A stretch of DNA of 49,327 bases from JBBRGG01 sp038240875 (GTDB lineage Bacteria; Planctomycetota; Phycisphaerae; Phycisphaerales; UBA1924): assembly GCA_038240875.1 (NCBI GenBank), contig JBBRGG010000002.1:1-49327 (forward strand), given 5' to 3'. This document shows positions 18,461-27,369 of this stretch, one piece after another. The position numbers were made by a program, and so were the translations under genes. How positions within the stretch are numbered: position 1 is the first letter of the stretch; each line of letters begins with the position of its first letter. The notes beneath the pieces are model-generated. The model ran no database searches, was not told the DNA's origin, and saw only the letters and a list, made by a program, of their open reading frames with translations.

Positions 18461-18617
18461 GACAGAAGTCACACCACGATTGAAGCAATCATGGTGGCAC
18501 GAAGCAAAGCACAAGGCGCAGGCACGAAGACAAAGGCACGAGGGCAAAGACATGTAGATAAAGGCACGAAGGCGAAAGCAACCGGCAGGGACTGACCGAC
18601 CACCCAAGACGAAGGCA
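18461..18617 (-). repeat. Dispersed repeat, copy 2 (inverted relative to 6681)
   Basis: Read on the minus strand it begins TTGCCTTCGTCTTGGGTGGT, runs through a stretch of words like GCCTTTGTCTTCGTGCC and ends in a REP hairpin then GTGTGACTTC. This is the same order as at 6681-6830, with more divergence in the tandem part. It fills the space between the amidase and the esterase. Confidence 0.65.
18470..18500 (-). repeat. REP palindrome, type A variant
   Basis: Read on the minus strand: GTGC, then CACCATGATTG / CAATCGTGGTG around CTT. Compared with the 6788 copy, one C-G pair of the stem has become T-A on both arms, keeping the pairing. Confidence 0.75.
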
Positions 18618-18639
18618 ACTGGCGAAGTTCAACAGCGGT

Positions 18640-20457
18640 TTACTTGATGTAGCCTTGGCGTGTGAGGTGTTCGACCATGTTCTCGGGGATGCCACGCAGT
18701 TGTGGCGTCATGTAGATCGAGCCATGGTCGACGCCCGGGATGATGGTGATGAAGCCGTAATAGATATCTTTCGCCGTGGCGGGCGGCGGTTCTGCGACGT
18801 TCGCTTTGAGAAGCTCGACGGCTTCGTTGAGGTAGTAGTTGTCTTGGTCGCCGACGATGAGGCGGATGCGTTCGTTGAAGATCGGCGTGTACACCTCGGG
18901 CTTGGCGATCAGGCGATCGGTGATGTCGTACGCCTTGTATTGCTGGGCGATGTCGCGGTTGATTCTTCCAGTAGCTGCGTCCCAGAGTGCGGCGGGTGTG
19001 CCTGCATTGGAACGCGGACCAAAGACGGCGAACCACGAGTCCCATTGCTGGCCGGAGGTATTGTCAGGGCCGAGGACTTCTTCCATCGCGTTTTCTTGCG
19101 CGATGGTCATCTTGACTGAACCCTTGTGGCGATAGCTCGGAATCGCTGCGTCTTCGTGCATGTATGCGTCGAGGCCGTCGTAGATGTTGACGAGTTGGAA
19201 TTTGTGGAAATCAACAGGGTCCGGAGAGCTGGACCAACTTGCACCGAAGGTTTGTGGGTATTGCGTTGCCAGCCAGAGGGTGGACCACCCGCCACTGGAA
19301 TGGCCACGGAGCAGGCGAGCTTGAGGATCGTTGATGAGTGTGAACTTTTTTTCGAGTGCAGGGATGAGCTCGGTGATGAGTGCGTCGCCGACGGGGCCGT
19401 TGTTGGCGGAATTAGCGAAGAGATGATGGCCGTTGAGACCTTCGGGATCGAGAATGATCCAGAAGGCGTTGCGATTGAGTACGTCTGTGGGCGTGGTCGC
19501 GAGAGTATTCGCACGACGATTGCCGCGAGCGGTAGCGTCGGTGTGGTCGCCGCCAAAGCCAGGAACTTCGTAGATGGCGGGGTACCCACCTTCGCGCGTG
19601 GCGTTGTAGTCGATGGGGAGGATTACTCCCGCGCGAAGATAGACGTCGGTGCCACGAAACTTGGAGAGAAGGTCGGAGCGGATCTCGACGTATTCAACGC
19701 CTGACGCGGGCGTTGGCGCGATTGCTTCGGCGGTGACAGACTTGGTGAGCGTTATGTCGGTTGACGAAAATTTAACATCTGATTTAGTCATTTGATCCGT
19801 ATTTTTCACTTGATCAGTGTTGTTCACTTGATCCGTGTTTTTCACTTGATCCGTGTCGATGGTGAACGTAAAGACTTCAGAATAGAGGTTGCCTACTTCG
19901 CGCTTCCAAGAGCTATTCTCGCGCTTGACATCGAGCACCGCTTGCACGCGATACGTTCCCGCAGGGAGCATGTTGAGCGCGACCGGGAATGACCGCGGGC
20001 GAGTAACGACGTTTTGATCGGCGTTTGGTTCTGCGTTTGTATCTGCGTTTGGTTCTGCGTTTGTATCTGCGTTTGTATCTGCGTTTGTGAGCGTGGCTGC
20101 GTCGAGCGTGAACCACTGGCCGGGCTTGAGGTTAGAGACGTCGATGCCGAACATGGGTTGTGGGTTCTCGAAGAATGGGCCGTCGGCGGGATCTTTGTTG
20201 TGCTGATCGGCGGCGTTGATTTTGTCTGCGCTGTCTTTGATCAAGTAAACAACCAAGCGACCGGTTGCGGGCGTGGCTTGGATCTTTTCATCGATGCGCA
20301 CGCGGAATGATGTTTCGGCGTGCGCATTCATAGCCGATGTAGTCAGTAGTGCGCATGCCGCGAGCAGGAATGTGGCTGACACGCGCGATAAAACCGGCCC
20401 TATGCCGCGTGGCGGGGTGCTGGAGAAAATTTGACGCGCGAAAGCATTCTCGTTCAT
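18640..20457 (-). CDS. Secreted esterase-family alpha/beta hydrolase
   Basis: A 605-residue exported hydrolase. A signal peptide ends near NAHA (residue 47). Residues 50-250 form an N-terminal beta-rich region; the catalytic domain follows, with nucleophile Ser387 in GHSSGG and a likely catalytic His in GVDHGSIY near the C-terminus. It resembles the putative esterase (esterase D-like) family, whose members cut carboxyl esters in glycans or small molecules; the substrate is unknown. Two low-complexity blocks interrupt the N-terminal region: Asn-Ala-Asp-Thr repeats (125-147) and Thr-Asp-Gln-Val repeats (202-224). It lies 87 bases downstream of serS on the same strand. Confidence 0.82.
   Translation of the reverse strand: MNENAFARQIFSSTPPRGIGPVLSRVSATFLLAACALLTTSAMNAHAETSFRVRIDEKIQATPATGRLVVYLIKDSADKINAADQHNKDPADGPFFENPQPMFGIDVSNLKPGQWFTLDAATLTNADTNADTNAEPNADTNAEPNADQNVVTRPRSFPVALNMLPAGTYRVQAVLDVKRENSSWKREVGNLYSEVFTFTIDTDQVKNTDQVNNTDQVKNTDQMTKSDVKFSSTDITLTKSVTAEAIAPTPASGVEYVEIRSDLLSKFRGTDVYLRAGVILPIDYNATREGGYPAIYEVPGFGGDHTDATARGNRRANTLATTPTDVLNRNAFWIILDPEGLNGHHLFANSANNGPVGDALITELIPALEKKFTLINDPQARLLRGHSSGGWSTLWLATQYPQTFGASWSSSPDPVDFHKFQLVNIYDGLDAYMHEDAAIPSYRHKGSVKMTIAQENAMEEVLGPDNTSGQQWDSWFAVFGPRSNAGTPAALWDAATGRINRDIAQQYKAYDITDRLIAKPEVYTPIFNERIRLIVGDQDNYYLNEAVELLKANVAEPPPATAKDIYYGFITIIPGVDHGSIYMTPQLRGIPENMVEHLTRQGYIK
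19786..19854 (-). repeat. 18-base coding tandem repeat in the esterase gene
   Basis: About four units encoding Thr-Asp-Gln-Val-Lys-Asn or close variants, nearly identical at DNA level (CACTTGATCCGTGTTTTT on the plus strand), which points to recent slippage. Confidence 0.8.
20017..20085 (-). repeat. 12-base coding tandem repeat in the esterase gene
   Basis: Consecutive 12-base units (plus-strand words GCGTTTGTATCT and GCGTTTGGTTCT) encoding Asn-Ala-Asp-Thr and Asn-Ala-Glu-Pro. In-frame copy changes would lengthen or shorten the linker without frameshift. Confidence 0.8.
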
Positions 20458-20544
20458 GAAACTAGTGTAGTGATCAGGTGGAGTGATCGCGTGCTGCGCA
20501 CAAAGCCCGCAGAGTTGAGGCGAGAAGTCAAAGCGAACGATTCA

Positions 20545-21984
20545 TCAGCCGATCTTCGCTGCACCGCCGACGTATGGGCGAAGAACCTTGGGAATGTTGA
20601 CGCTGCCATCGGCGTTCTGGTGAATTTCGAGCAGCGGGATCATGAAGCGTGGGCTTGCAAGGACTGTGTTGTTGAGAGAATGGCAATAGACGGTTTCGCC
20701 CTTGCCTGCGGCTCCGCCTGCGCGATAGCGCATGTTGAGACGGCGGCACTGGAAGTCGTAAAGACGGCTGGCTGAGTGGGTCTCGCCGAAGTCGCCGGTG
20801 GGAACTTCTTTGCCGTCTACGTTGATGAGGTTGCCTCGACCTGGCATCCAGCTTTCGATATCGACCATGTCAGCGTTTTTGACGCCGAGGTCGCCTGTGC
20901 AGCATTGAAGAAGGCGGTGGGGGATCTCCATGCTTTCGAGGAGTTGCTGGACAAAGCCGATCATGCGTTTGTGCCAGGCACGGCTTTCGGCTTCGTCAGC
21001 TTTGCAGATGACGACTTGCTCGACCTTGTCGAATTGATGGATGCGGTAGAGGCCAGCGGTATCTTTGCCAGCGGCGCCAGCTTCTCGGCGATAGCAAGTA
21101 GAGACAGTGACGTACTTGATAGGCAACTGAGCTTCGTCAAGGATTTCGTCCATGTGGACGCCCATGAGGCCGACTTCGCCGGTGCCGGTGAGAAAGAGGT
21201 CGTTGCCGCCGCCACGCTTGGATTCTTCGATGTGATAGGCCTGTTCACGGCCAGCGGGGAAGAAGCCTGTGCCGACCATGGTCTCTTCGCGGACGAGCGT
21301 GGGCGCGCTCATGGGGCGGAAGCCGTGAGAATCGCACATGAAATCGATAGCGTAACGAAGGACGCCTTGGTGCAGGCGCATGCCCATGCCCGAGAGGACA
21401 TAGCTGCGCGAGCCAGCGATCTTTACGCCACGCTCAAACTCGCAGAGGTTGAGGTCGCGAAGAAGTTCGAGGTGAGTCTTGGGGGAGAAGCCCTTATTTT
21501 CCTCAAAGGATTTGCGAGTGTCAAAGCCATTGGGGAGGAGGTCGCTCTTGGGCGGATGCCAGCGCGAGATCTCAACATTGTCGTCGCTAGAGGTGCCTAC
21601 AGGTACATCGCCATCGGGCGGGAGAGGGACTTGGAGAAGCAGAGAGCGGATCTCGCTATCCATGCCAGCTTCTTTGGCCTCGAATTCTTGAATGGCGGCT
21701 TTGAGGCGCTGAGGCCGGAGCTTCAAGTCTTCGATTTGGGCTTCGATTGCGGCGCGGTCCGGGCCGTGAGAGCCTTTGAGCTGGCCTTGGAGCTTGCCGA
21801 TCTGTGGCCCAGATTCCTTGGCGATTTTGTTCTGTTCAGCGCGAAGTTTTTCACGCTCAGCGGTTATGGTTCGCTTGGTCGCATCGAGCTCGATGAGCCG
21901 ATCGATATCGACGGAAACGCCTTTAGCTTTGGCGCCAAGGGCGAAGCGGGCGGGGTTGTCACGAAGTGCCTTGAGGTCGATCAT
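20545..21984 (-). CDS. serS: Seryl-tRNA synthetase
   Basis: Class II aminoacyl-tRNA synthetase that charges tRNA-Ser. Residues 1-120 form the coiled-coil arm (AEREKLRAEQNKIAKESG ... LKAAIQEFEAKE). Motif 2 is CYRREAGAAGKDTAGLYRIHQF with the following KVE, and motif 3 is NNTVLASPRFMIPLLEIHQ, ending IPKVLRPYVGG. At 479 residues it is about 50 longer than Escherichia coli SerS; the excess lies mainly in the catalytic domain. The N-terminal MIDLKALRDNP fixes the start. The esterase follows on the same strand; the upstream neighbour is divergent. Confidence 0.97.
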   Translation of the reverse strand: MIDLKALRDNPARFALGAKAKGVSVDIDRLIELDATKRTITAEREKLRAEQNKIAKESGPQIGKLQGQLKGSHGPDRAAIEAQIEDLKLRPQRLKAAIQEFEAKEAGMDSEIRSLLLQVPLPPDGDVPVGTSSDDNVEISRWHPPKSDLLPNGFDTRKSFEENKGFSPKTHLELLRDLNLCEFERGVKIAGSRSYVLSGMGMRLHQGVLRYAIDFMCDSHGFRPMSAPTLVREETMVGTGFFPAGREQAYHIEESKRGGGNDLFLTGTGEVGLMGVHMDEILDEAQLPIKYVTVSTCYRREAGAAGKDTAGLYRIHQFDKVEQVVICKADEAESRAWHKRMIGFVQQLLESMEIPHRLLQCCTGDLGVKNADMVDIESWMPGRGNLINVDGKEVPTGDFGETHSASRLYDFQCRRLNMRYRAGGAAGKGETVYCHSLNNTVLASPRFMIPLLEIHQNADGSVNIPKVLRPYVGGAAKIG

Positions 21985-22097
21985 GGGGCAGGAGTGTAGA
22001 TAAGGGGGTTGCCCTCGGCCAAAAGGGGCGGGAGATGGAGAGAGGAAGGTGAGACTTGCAATGAGAGGTGCAACTTTGTGTGCGATCTCCCCGTATT

Positions 22098-23783
22098 ATG
22101 GCTCGCATGCCGCAACTTCGACTGATACCAATCCGTGGCGATAGCAAACCGATTCTTCTAATGAAGGAGCCGGTGATCATCGGCCGTTCGCCAGACTGCA
22201 CGATCCCGATTTTGGACGAAAGGGCGAGCCGCCAGCATTGCACGATTGAACCTGATGACAGCGGCGGCTGGCTCGTGCGCGATATGCAATCGCGCAATGG
22301 CACGCGAGTCAACGACGCGAAGATTGAACGCCGAGCGATCCGTCCGGGGGACGTGATCCGCGTAGGCTCGCACGAATTCTTGGTCGATACCGACGCGCCA
22401 GCGGTGACGGCGGAAGCACGCCGAAAGTCGTTGCACATCGGCGAGGCGCTCAACGACTTGCCCGAAGAAGAAGCCGCAGTCTTCAAGGGTGTCAAGCGTG
22501 GCACCGAAGTGCAGTGGATGTACGAGCTTGCTGAGGTGATGGGGAATATCCCGCCACGCGACCAGCCGCCCGAGATGGTGCGCGTGCTTGATTCCAATGG
22601 TAAACCCAGTGAGGTGCTCGCGGGTACGACAGATGGGCCAAACGCGCTGCGGTTGCTTTTGCAATTAGGCAGCAAGGCTCGCGCGACGGATATTCACGTA
22701 GAGCCCAAGGGTGAACACTTTCAAGTGCGCATGCGCGTCGATGGCGACATGGTCCAGATCGTTGATCTGACCAAGCGCGTTGGCGAACTGCTCTTTGGCG
22801 TTGTCAAGGCGGCGTGCAACATGCACGTTGCGGGGCGCGAAGCGATGCAGGATGGGCACTTTTCATGCGTGTTCCCGGATCGACAGGTTGAATATCGCGT
22901 GTCATACACGCCCACGATGTATGGCCAGAAGCTCGTCATCCGAATCCTTGATATGCGTGCCAACCCAACCAGCATGCTCGAACTTGGCATGATGTCGTAT
23001 ATGCACGAGCGAGTTCGGCAGGTCTGCGAGCAGGATTCGGGGCTGCTCCTGGTCTGCGGGCCGACGGGTTCGGGAAAGACCACGACGCTGTATTGCTGCG
23101 TGCGAGAAATAGACCGCCAAACGCACAACGTCGTCACCATCGAAGACCCCGTTGAATACACGCTTGATAACACGACGCAGATCCCTATCGACGAGCGCCA
23201 AGGCAACACGTTTGGCATGTTGCTACGCAGCGTACTTCGGCAAGATCCCGACGTGATCCTCGTCGGCGAGATCCGCGACGAAGAGACTGCCCGCACAGCG
23301 ATGCAAGCCGCGCTAACCGGGCACATGGTCTTTTCGAGCATCCACGCCAAGGAAACAATCACGGCGTTGTTCCGCTTGCTCGACCTCAAAGTCGAGCCTT
23401 ATCTGGTGGCCAACGCGATGCAGCTCGTGCTCGCGCAGAGATTGGTGCGCGTGCTTTGCGAGCATTGCAAAAGGCCCATGCCCATCACACCTTCGCAAGC
23501 AACACGCGTGGGCAAATATCTTCAGGGCAAGACGCAGGTGAACGTCGCGACGGGGTGTGTGCGGTGCTTGCGAACCGGGTATCGCGGGCGCCGGGCGATC
23601 TTTGAATTGCTCGATGTCAACGATGAACTGCGCGACATTATCTTGCGCGAGCCATCGATCACGGCAATGAAGAAGATTATCGAGCAGGGCTTGTTCACGA
23701 CGCTCCAGCAGTTTGGCTGGCGACTAGCCGCCGAGGGCGTGACGAGCTTGGATGAGGTTGATCGCGTCGCCGGGATGTCGTGA
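22098..23783 (+). CDS. FHA domain - GspE/PilB-type secretion ATPase fusion
   Basis: A 561-residue protein if it starts at the ATG at 22098 (an ATG at 22107 is also possible). Residues 1-98 are a phosphothreonine-binding FHA domain (IIGRSPDCTI; SRQH at 44-47; NGT at 67-69). The rest is a type II secretion/type IV pilus motor: ARATDIHVEP, Walker A GPTGSGKTT (321-329), Walker B ILVGEIRDEETART, and the four-cysteine zinc site Cys454/Cys457/Cys487/Cys490. The usual T2SSE N-terminal domain is replaced by FHA, so assembly may be controlled by Thr phosphorylation (inference). No pilus or secretion genes are adjacent; the nearest pseudopilin is at 39628. Confidence 0.92.
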   Translation: MARMPQLRLIPIRGDSKPILLMKEPVIIGRSPDCTIPILDERASRQHCTIEPDDSGGWLVRDMQSRNGTRVNDAKIERRAIRPGDVIRVGSHEFLVDTDAPAVTAEARRKSLHIGEALNDLPEEEAAVFKGVKRGTEVQWMYELAEVMGNIPPRDQPPEMVRVLDSNGKPSEVLAGTTDGPNALRLLLQLGSKARATDIHVEPKGEHFQVRMRVDGDMVQIVDLTKRVGELLFGVVKAACNMHVAGREAMQDGHFSCVFPDRQVEYRVSYTPTMYGQKLVIRILDMRANPTSMLELGMMSYMHERVRQVCEQDSGLLLVCGPTGSGKTTTLYCCVREIDRQTHNVVTIEDPVEYTLDNTTQIPIDERQGNTFGMLLRSVLRQDPDVILVGEIRDEETARTAMQAALTGHMVFSSIHAKETITALFRLLDLKVEPYLVANAMQLVLAQRLVRVLCEHCKRPMPITPSQATRVGKYLQGKTQVNVATGCVRCLRTGYRGRRAIFELLDVNDELRDIILREPSITAMKKIIEQGLFTTLQQFGWRLAAEGVTSLDEVDRVAGMS

Positions 23784-23812
23784 ACGAATAGTTGTTCGCC
23801 CGCGCGTACGCC

Positions 23813-24400
23813 TTACTTCCAAGCGGATTCAAATCGATCGAGCAAGCCATCGCACGCTGCGAGGAGCATGTCGTGCATCTGGTCGAAGCCTTCAGGTCCG
23901 CCTTGGTATGGGTCGGGGACTTCGAGTTGGTGTTCTTCGTTGGCATTTGCATGGTGCGCAAGCAATGGATCAAAGGAGCGGATGAGCATGACTTGAGAAG
24001 CGGGCGCGCCCATGTCGATCATGTTGGCCTTGTTGGATTGGTCCATGGCCAGGAACAGATCGAACGTTTCGGGATCTCTCATCGAATCAAACTGACGAGC
24101 ACGGTGAGAAGTGGAAGAGAGCGACGTACCGCGCCGGATTGAAACGGCGATCGAGCGCGCGTCGGCAAGATTGCCCGCGTGCCAATTTCCTGTACCACAG
24201 GAATCGATGCGGAAGCGATCAAGAACGCCTCGTGCGCGAGCATGATCTGCGATGATCGCCTTTGCGAGCGGGCTTCGACAGATGTTCCCTAAGCAAACAA
24301 AGAGCACGCGCGTGCGGGCGCTTGGGTTTGCACGCGACCAGAGGTTGCCTCGTGATTGTGCAAGGGTGATTGCAGTTGTGAATATGTCGTGAGTAGTCAT
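23813..24400 (-). CDS. Low-molecular-weight protein tyrosine phosphatase
   Basis: The signature CX5R loop is CLGNICRS (Cys36 to Arg42) and the general acid is Asp163 in VPDPYQGG. The N-terminal 30 residues precede the usual family start (RVLFVCLGNICRS), so the true start may be later than the ATG at 24400. Bacterial members commonly oppose tyrosine kinases of polysaccharide synthesis, or act as arginine phosphatases. It lies 61 bases downstream of the GT-B-like gene on the same strand, which would fit an envelope-glycan role. Confidence 0.9.
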   Translation of the reverse strand: MTTHDIFTTAITLAQSRGNLWSRANPSARTRVLFVCLGNICRSPLAKAIIADHARARGVLDRFRIDSCGTGNWHAGNLADARSIAVSIRRGTSLSSTSHRARQFDSMRDPETFDLFLAMDQSNKANMIDMGAPASQVMLIRSFDPLLAHHANANEEHQLEVPDPYQGGPEGFDQMHDMLLAACDGLLDRFESAWK

Positions 24401-24461
24401 GCAAATTCAAGAAAGACGTGCGCGACGGTTGGAAGAGACAGTAGTAGGCAGAGACAAGTGG

Positions 24462-25595
24462 CTACGAGCCTGTGGTGCCAACCAATGCTGAATCTGACTC
24501 AAGTACAGAGAGGATCGCTGACCGCCAGGCATTTGCGAATTGGTCGCTCGTGCGATTCATCGGCTTTGTTGCGATTGGCTCGGTAACCAATCGCTGGCGC
24601 AGCGCGCGAGCAAGCGTAGAAGGCAGCGAATCAGCGGTGCGTATGTGATTCGGGCTTGGTGCAAGATCAATTGAGCCCACGATCGTGATGCCCGCGTCCG
24701 CAACCGCGCGCACGAGCAAGTGAGCGGCCGCGCTGCGTTCTTGCGAGCTTCCCGTAAATCGTTCGCCGGGTGCAAAGACCGCAGCGTCGCACGACGAAAC
24801 CCAAGTCGCGACGGGTTCGTCACGGATACACATGCGCAGCGAGGGCAAGCCTTCGCGCAGTCGCCGCAGAGCCGTGGCGAGCCTTGCGGTTATGCCGCGA
24901 TCAACAACGCCAACAACAGGCAGGCCTGAACTCAGGAGCATGCCTAGGACGTGAATAAATGCGGGGGCATCGCACTCGTGGCGATTGGTGCCGATCAGGG
25001 CGATTGCGATCTTCTCTTCACCCACGAGTTGTGCGGGCTGAGCACGTGCGTCGATGTCGCGTCGTTCGACGAGTTGGATCGTTGTCGGCGTGCGCACTGT
25101 TCGGATCGCGCGACTGTTGGGCGTGCTTCGTGTTGCTCGCGAGGCAAAAGAGCCTGGAACATGATCGATCACGCCACGATCAAGGTCCACAATAACCCTA
25201 GGCAAATCTGGGCACGCGCGTCGCACCGTTGGTTCAAGTTCGGTGCCCCAGCAGACAATCGCATCGAACGTACGGCCCATCACCATACGGCCCATCATGT
25301 TCGCGTCTCGTACCCACGCACGCACCCCACGCACGCCCAAGTCGAGCCTCCGCAGCGGCGGAGCAGTGTGGCCATCAAGAATGAGTCCAAGCGAATGCGC
25401 ACGAACCACGCCTCTTGAATCATCAATCATCAGGCAGGCGTTTGCCTGCCCGACGTGCAAGATTTGGCCGTGTGCCATCGCGCACGCAAGCAGGGGTATG
25501 TCGCCCATGGAGCGCGACCGGCACACATGCAGCAGGTTTGGGCCTGCTCGCTTTGAGCTATATAAGTTCGGGCCAAGAGAATCATTATCGATCAT
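24462..25595 (-). CDS. Unknown protein, possible GT-B glycosyltransferase-like fold
   Basis: A 377-residue soluble protein whose start codon overlaps the stop of the upstream lipoprotein gene in ATGA, so the gene is real and translationally coupled. The middle and C-terminal part (KIAIALIGTNRHECDAPAFIHVLGML ... VGVVDRG ... VATWVSSCDAAVFAP) has the strand-helix rhythm of the C-terminal domain of GT-B glycosyltransferases, where a line like SCDAAVFAPGERFTG often carries the acceptor/donor loop. I see no diagnostic EX7E motif. The N-terminus (RSRSMGDIPLLACAMAHGQILHVGQAN) is also of uncertain type. Treat the fold call as tentative. Confidence 0.5.
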   Translation of the reverse strand: MIDNDSLGPNLYSSKRAGPNLLHVCRSRSMGDIPLLACAMAHGQILHVGQANACLMIDDSRGVVRAHSLGLILDGHTAPPLRRLDLGVRGVRAWVRDANMMGRMVMGRTFDAIVCWGTELEPTVRRACPDLPRVIVDLDRGVIDHVPGSFASRATRSTPNSRAIRTVRTPTTIQLVERRDIDARAQPAQLVGEEKIAIALIGTNRHECDAPAFIHVLGMLLSSGLPVVGVVDRGITARLATALRRLREGLPSLRMCIRDEPVATWVSSCDAAVFAPGERFTGSSQERSAAAHLLVRAVADAGITIVGSIDLAPSPNHIRTADSLPSTLARALRQRLVTEPIATKPMNRTSDQFANAWRSAILSVLESDSALVGTTGS

Positions 25596-26263
25596 CGATC
25601 CCCCACGGGCTTCCAGCGTTCGTGCGAATAGAAAAGCTTTGCCAGGGTTTTACCCGTGAGCTTGGCGAGTTCGCTGCGGGCCTTGTCGGCTTCGCCACGG
25701 CTTTCGGGTTCTTTACGTGGACGCTGGACCGGCTGAGCAATGACGGCGAACCCGCGTGGATCGGCGGGCCAGAGTCGCGCGTCTTCATCCTTGTTTGTGT
25801 CGATTACTTTGGCGCGGAAGTTGGCTGCTGGCGTGTAGGTGGCTCCGTCGGAAGAAAGGGTGAAGGAATCAATGGTGGCATATATAACGATGTCGGCACC
25901 GACAGACCTGCCAATGGTTTGGATATCCATTCTGCGGGATGCAGTTTCAGTACTCGCGGCCTCGAACGCGCCCGAGGCGTCGATCACGGTCTTGACAACG
26001 CCCACACGAAGTAAGTCTTGCTGGGCAGCTTGCGCGATAGCAAGACGCGTCGAGCGACCAATGGGCGGCGTTGAAAGATCCTGGATGAAGATTACGACCG
26101 AAGCCTTTTCTGGGAGTTCGTATGCGGCGTCGATTTTGGGCGGCCCTTCGATCAGCAACACTGCGGGACCAACGATGTTGCAGCCGCTCATAGCCCCTGC
26201 GAGGCAAAGCCCAAGGGTGCATGCGAGAAGTGTTGTGCGAAGCGATGCGGATTGCGGGTGCAT
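25592..26263 (-). CDS. Predicted lipoprotein B, unknown function
   Basis: A 223-residue protein with a lipoprotein signal (LGLCLAGAMSGC, Cys28). After it comes NIVGPAVLLIEGPPKIDAAYELPEKASVVIFIQDLS, then IGRSVGADIVIYATIDSFTL and a C-terminal LTGKTLAKLFYSHERW. The plan matches lipoprotein A upstream (position 26445): Cys then I-[VI]-G, a VVxFI strand, a DIVIY strand and a LFYxHE tail. Likely paralogues in the envelope, exact role unknown. The gene couples to the next one by an ATGA overlap. Confidence 0.8.
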   Translation of the reverse strand: MHPQSASLRTTLLACTLGLCLAGAMSGCNIVGPAVLLIEGPPKIDAAYELPEKASVVIFIQDLSTPPIGRSTRLAIAQAAQQDLLRVGVVKTVIDASGAFEAASTETASRRMDIQTIGRSVGADIVIYATIDSFTLSSDGATYTPAANFRAKVIDTNKDEDARLWPADPRGFAVIAQPVQRPRKEPESRGEADKARSELAKLTGKTLAKLFYSHERWKPVGDR

Positions 26264-26444
26264 AGTGGAGCCTGAATTGTGGGGTTTGATTGAACACGTA
26301 CAGGAAAGTGAGGCAATTGCGAAGTTATAGAGTGGAGGATTTGAACCGCGCGAAACTGCTTGCGTGCGTGTTTGATGCTACGAATGTGTGATGATTACGC
26401 CGGTCATGCTCGCATCGGGCACGCTCGCGTAATTGTTGCTTGGA

Positions 26445-27215
26445 TCAATAGTCGGGACGAGTCTTTTCTTCGTGTTCGTAAAAGAGCCAGGACATGCGAT
26501 CGACCAATCGAGAAAGCAGGACGCTGGTGACCTGATCGCGCGTGATGTCCTCCTGGCCGAAGCCTTCGCTATCGGGGTACTTGATGTTGATGACCTGGTC
26601 GTAGACAAACTCGCCAGTGCTCGAATCGCCAACAGACACACGCGCCGCAGCATGGCCATTCCACAGGTACTTGTTGCCCGGATCGTGCAAGCGATACTCG
26701 GTGACTTCGATGATGATGATCCGCTCCGCGCCACCTAAGTCTTTGGATAGTCGATCGGGAGATCGAAGGTGCCAGGCGGGGTTGTGATAGCAATACGAAA
26801 GCGCTTCGGTGGGGGGGATAAAGCCACTAGGACGAGGCTTATTCTCGTGCTGCGACAGCCTTGAGCTCATGCGGGTGCTAATCTCTTCGAGTAAAAGCGG
26901 GTGCTCAGATTGGATACCACGATCGCTTGTGACGAGAACAACAAAGGACTTGCCTTCAAGCCCGAGATAGTCTGCCTTGACGGTCTTGCTCGATGTGCGT
27001 TCATAGGTATCCGCTGCGGCACCGATGATGGCGCACCCGCTCAACGTGGGTGCGAACGCTACCAAGCCAATCGCAGCGAGCGTGGCGAACAGGGTCGAGC
27101 TTCGCGCACGTGAACGACGTTGCGAGCCCGGCCCGGGCGGTGATACAGCCAAGCCTAGGTTGGAGTGTCTTAAACTGGGGTTTGCGTGCCTATGGAGCGT
27201 AATAGCGTTGGGCAT
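26445..27215 (-). CDS. Predicted lipoprotein A, unknown function
   Basis: From the ATG at 27215 this is 256 residues; the frame is open further upstream but that part has no coding character. A long basic lead (1-40) precedes a hydrophobic segment ending in a perfect lipobox LSGC (Cys61). The mature part has KSFVVLVTSDRGIQ, GGAERIIIIEVTEYRL, GEFVYDQVINIKYPDSEGF and a tail LVDRMSWLFYEHEEKTR. The layout parallels lipoprotein B downstream. No named family recognised. It is separated from lipoprotein B by 181 bases on the same strand. Confidence 0.78.
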   Translation of the reverse strand: MPNAITLHRHANPSLRHSNLGLAVSPPGPGSQRRSRARSSTLFATLAAIGLVAFAPTLSGCAIIGAAADTYERTSSKTVKADYLGLEGKSFVVLVTSDRGIQSEHPLLLEEISTRMSSRLSQHENKPRPSGFIPPTEALSYCYHNPAWHLRSPDRLSKDLGGAERIIIIEVTEYRLHDPGNKYLWNGHAAARVSVGDSSTGEFVYDQVINIKYPDSEGFGQEDITRDQVTSVLLSRLVDRMSWLFYEHEEKTRPDY

Positions 27216-27369
27216 GCAGGATGGTACAACCCAGAAGGTACTTCGGAGGCAGATTCCGGTTTGATTCCTTGAAACGATACACGAATGACTAAACAAAGTT
27301 GCTTTGAAATGGAAAGCAGCCGGGCCAGTGCCGGGCCAGAAGCACGGCGGGTGCACGAGTCAGCACTTA

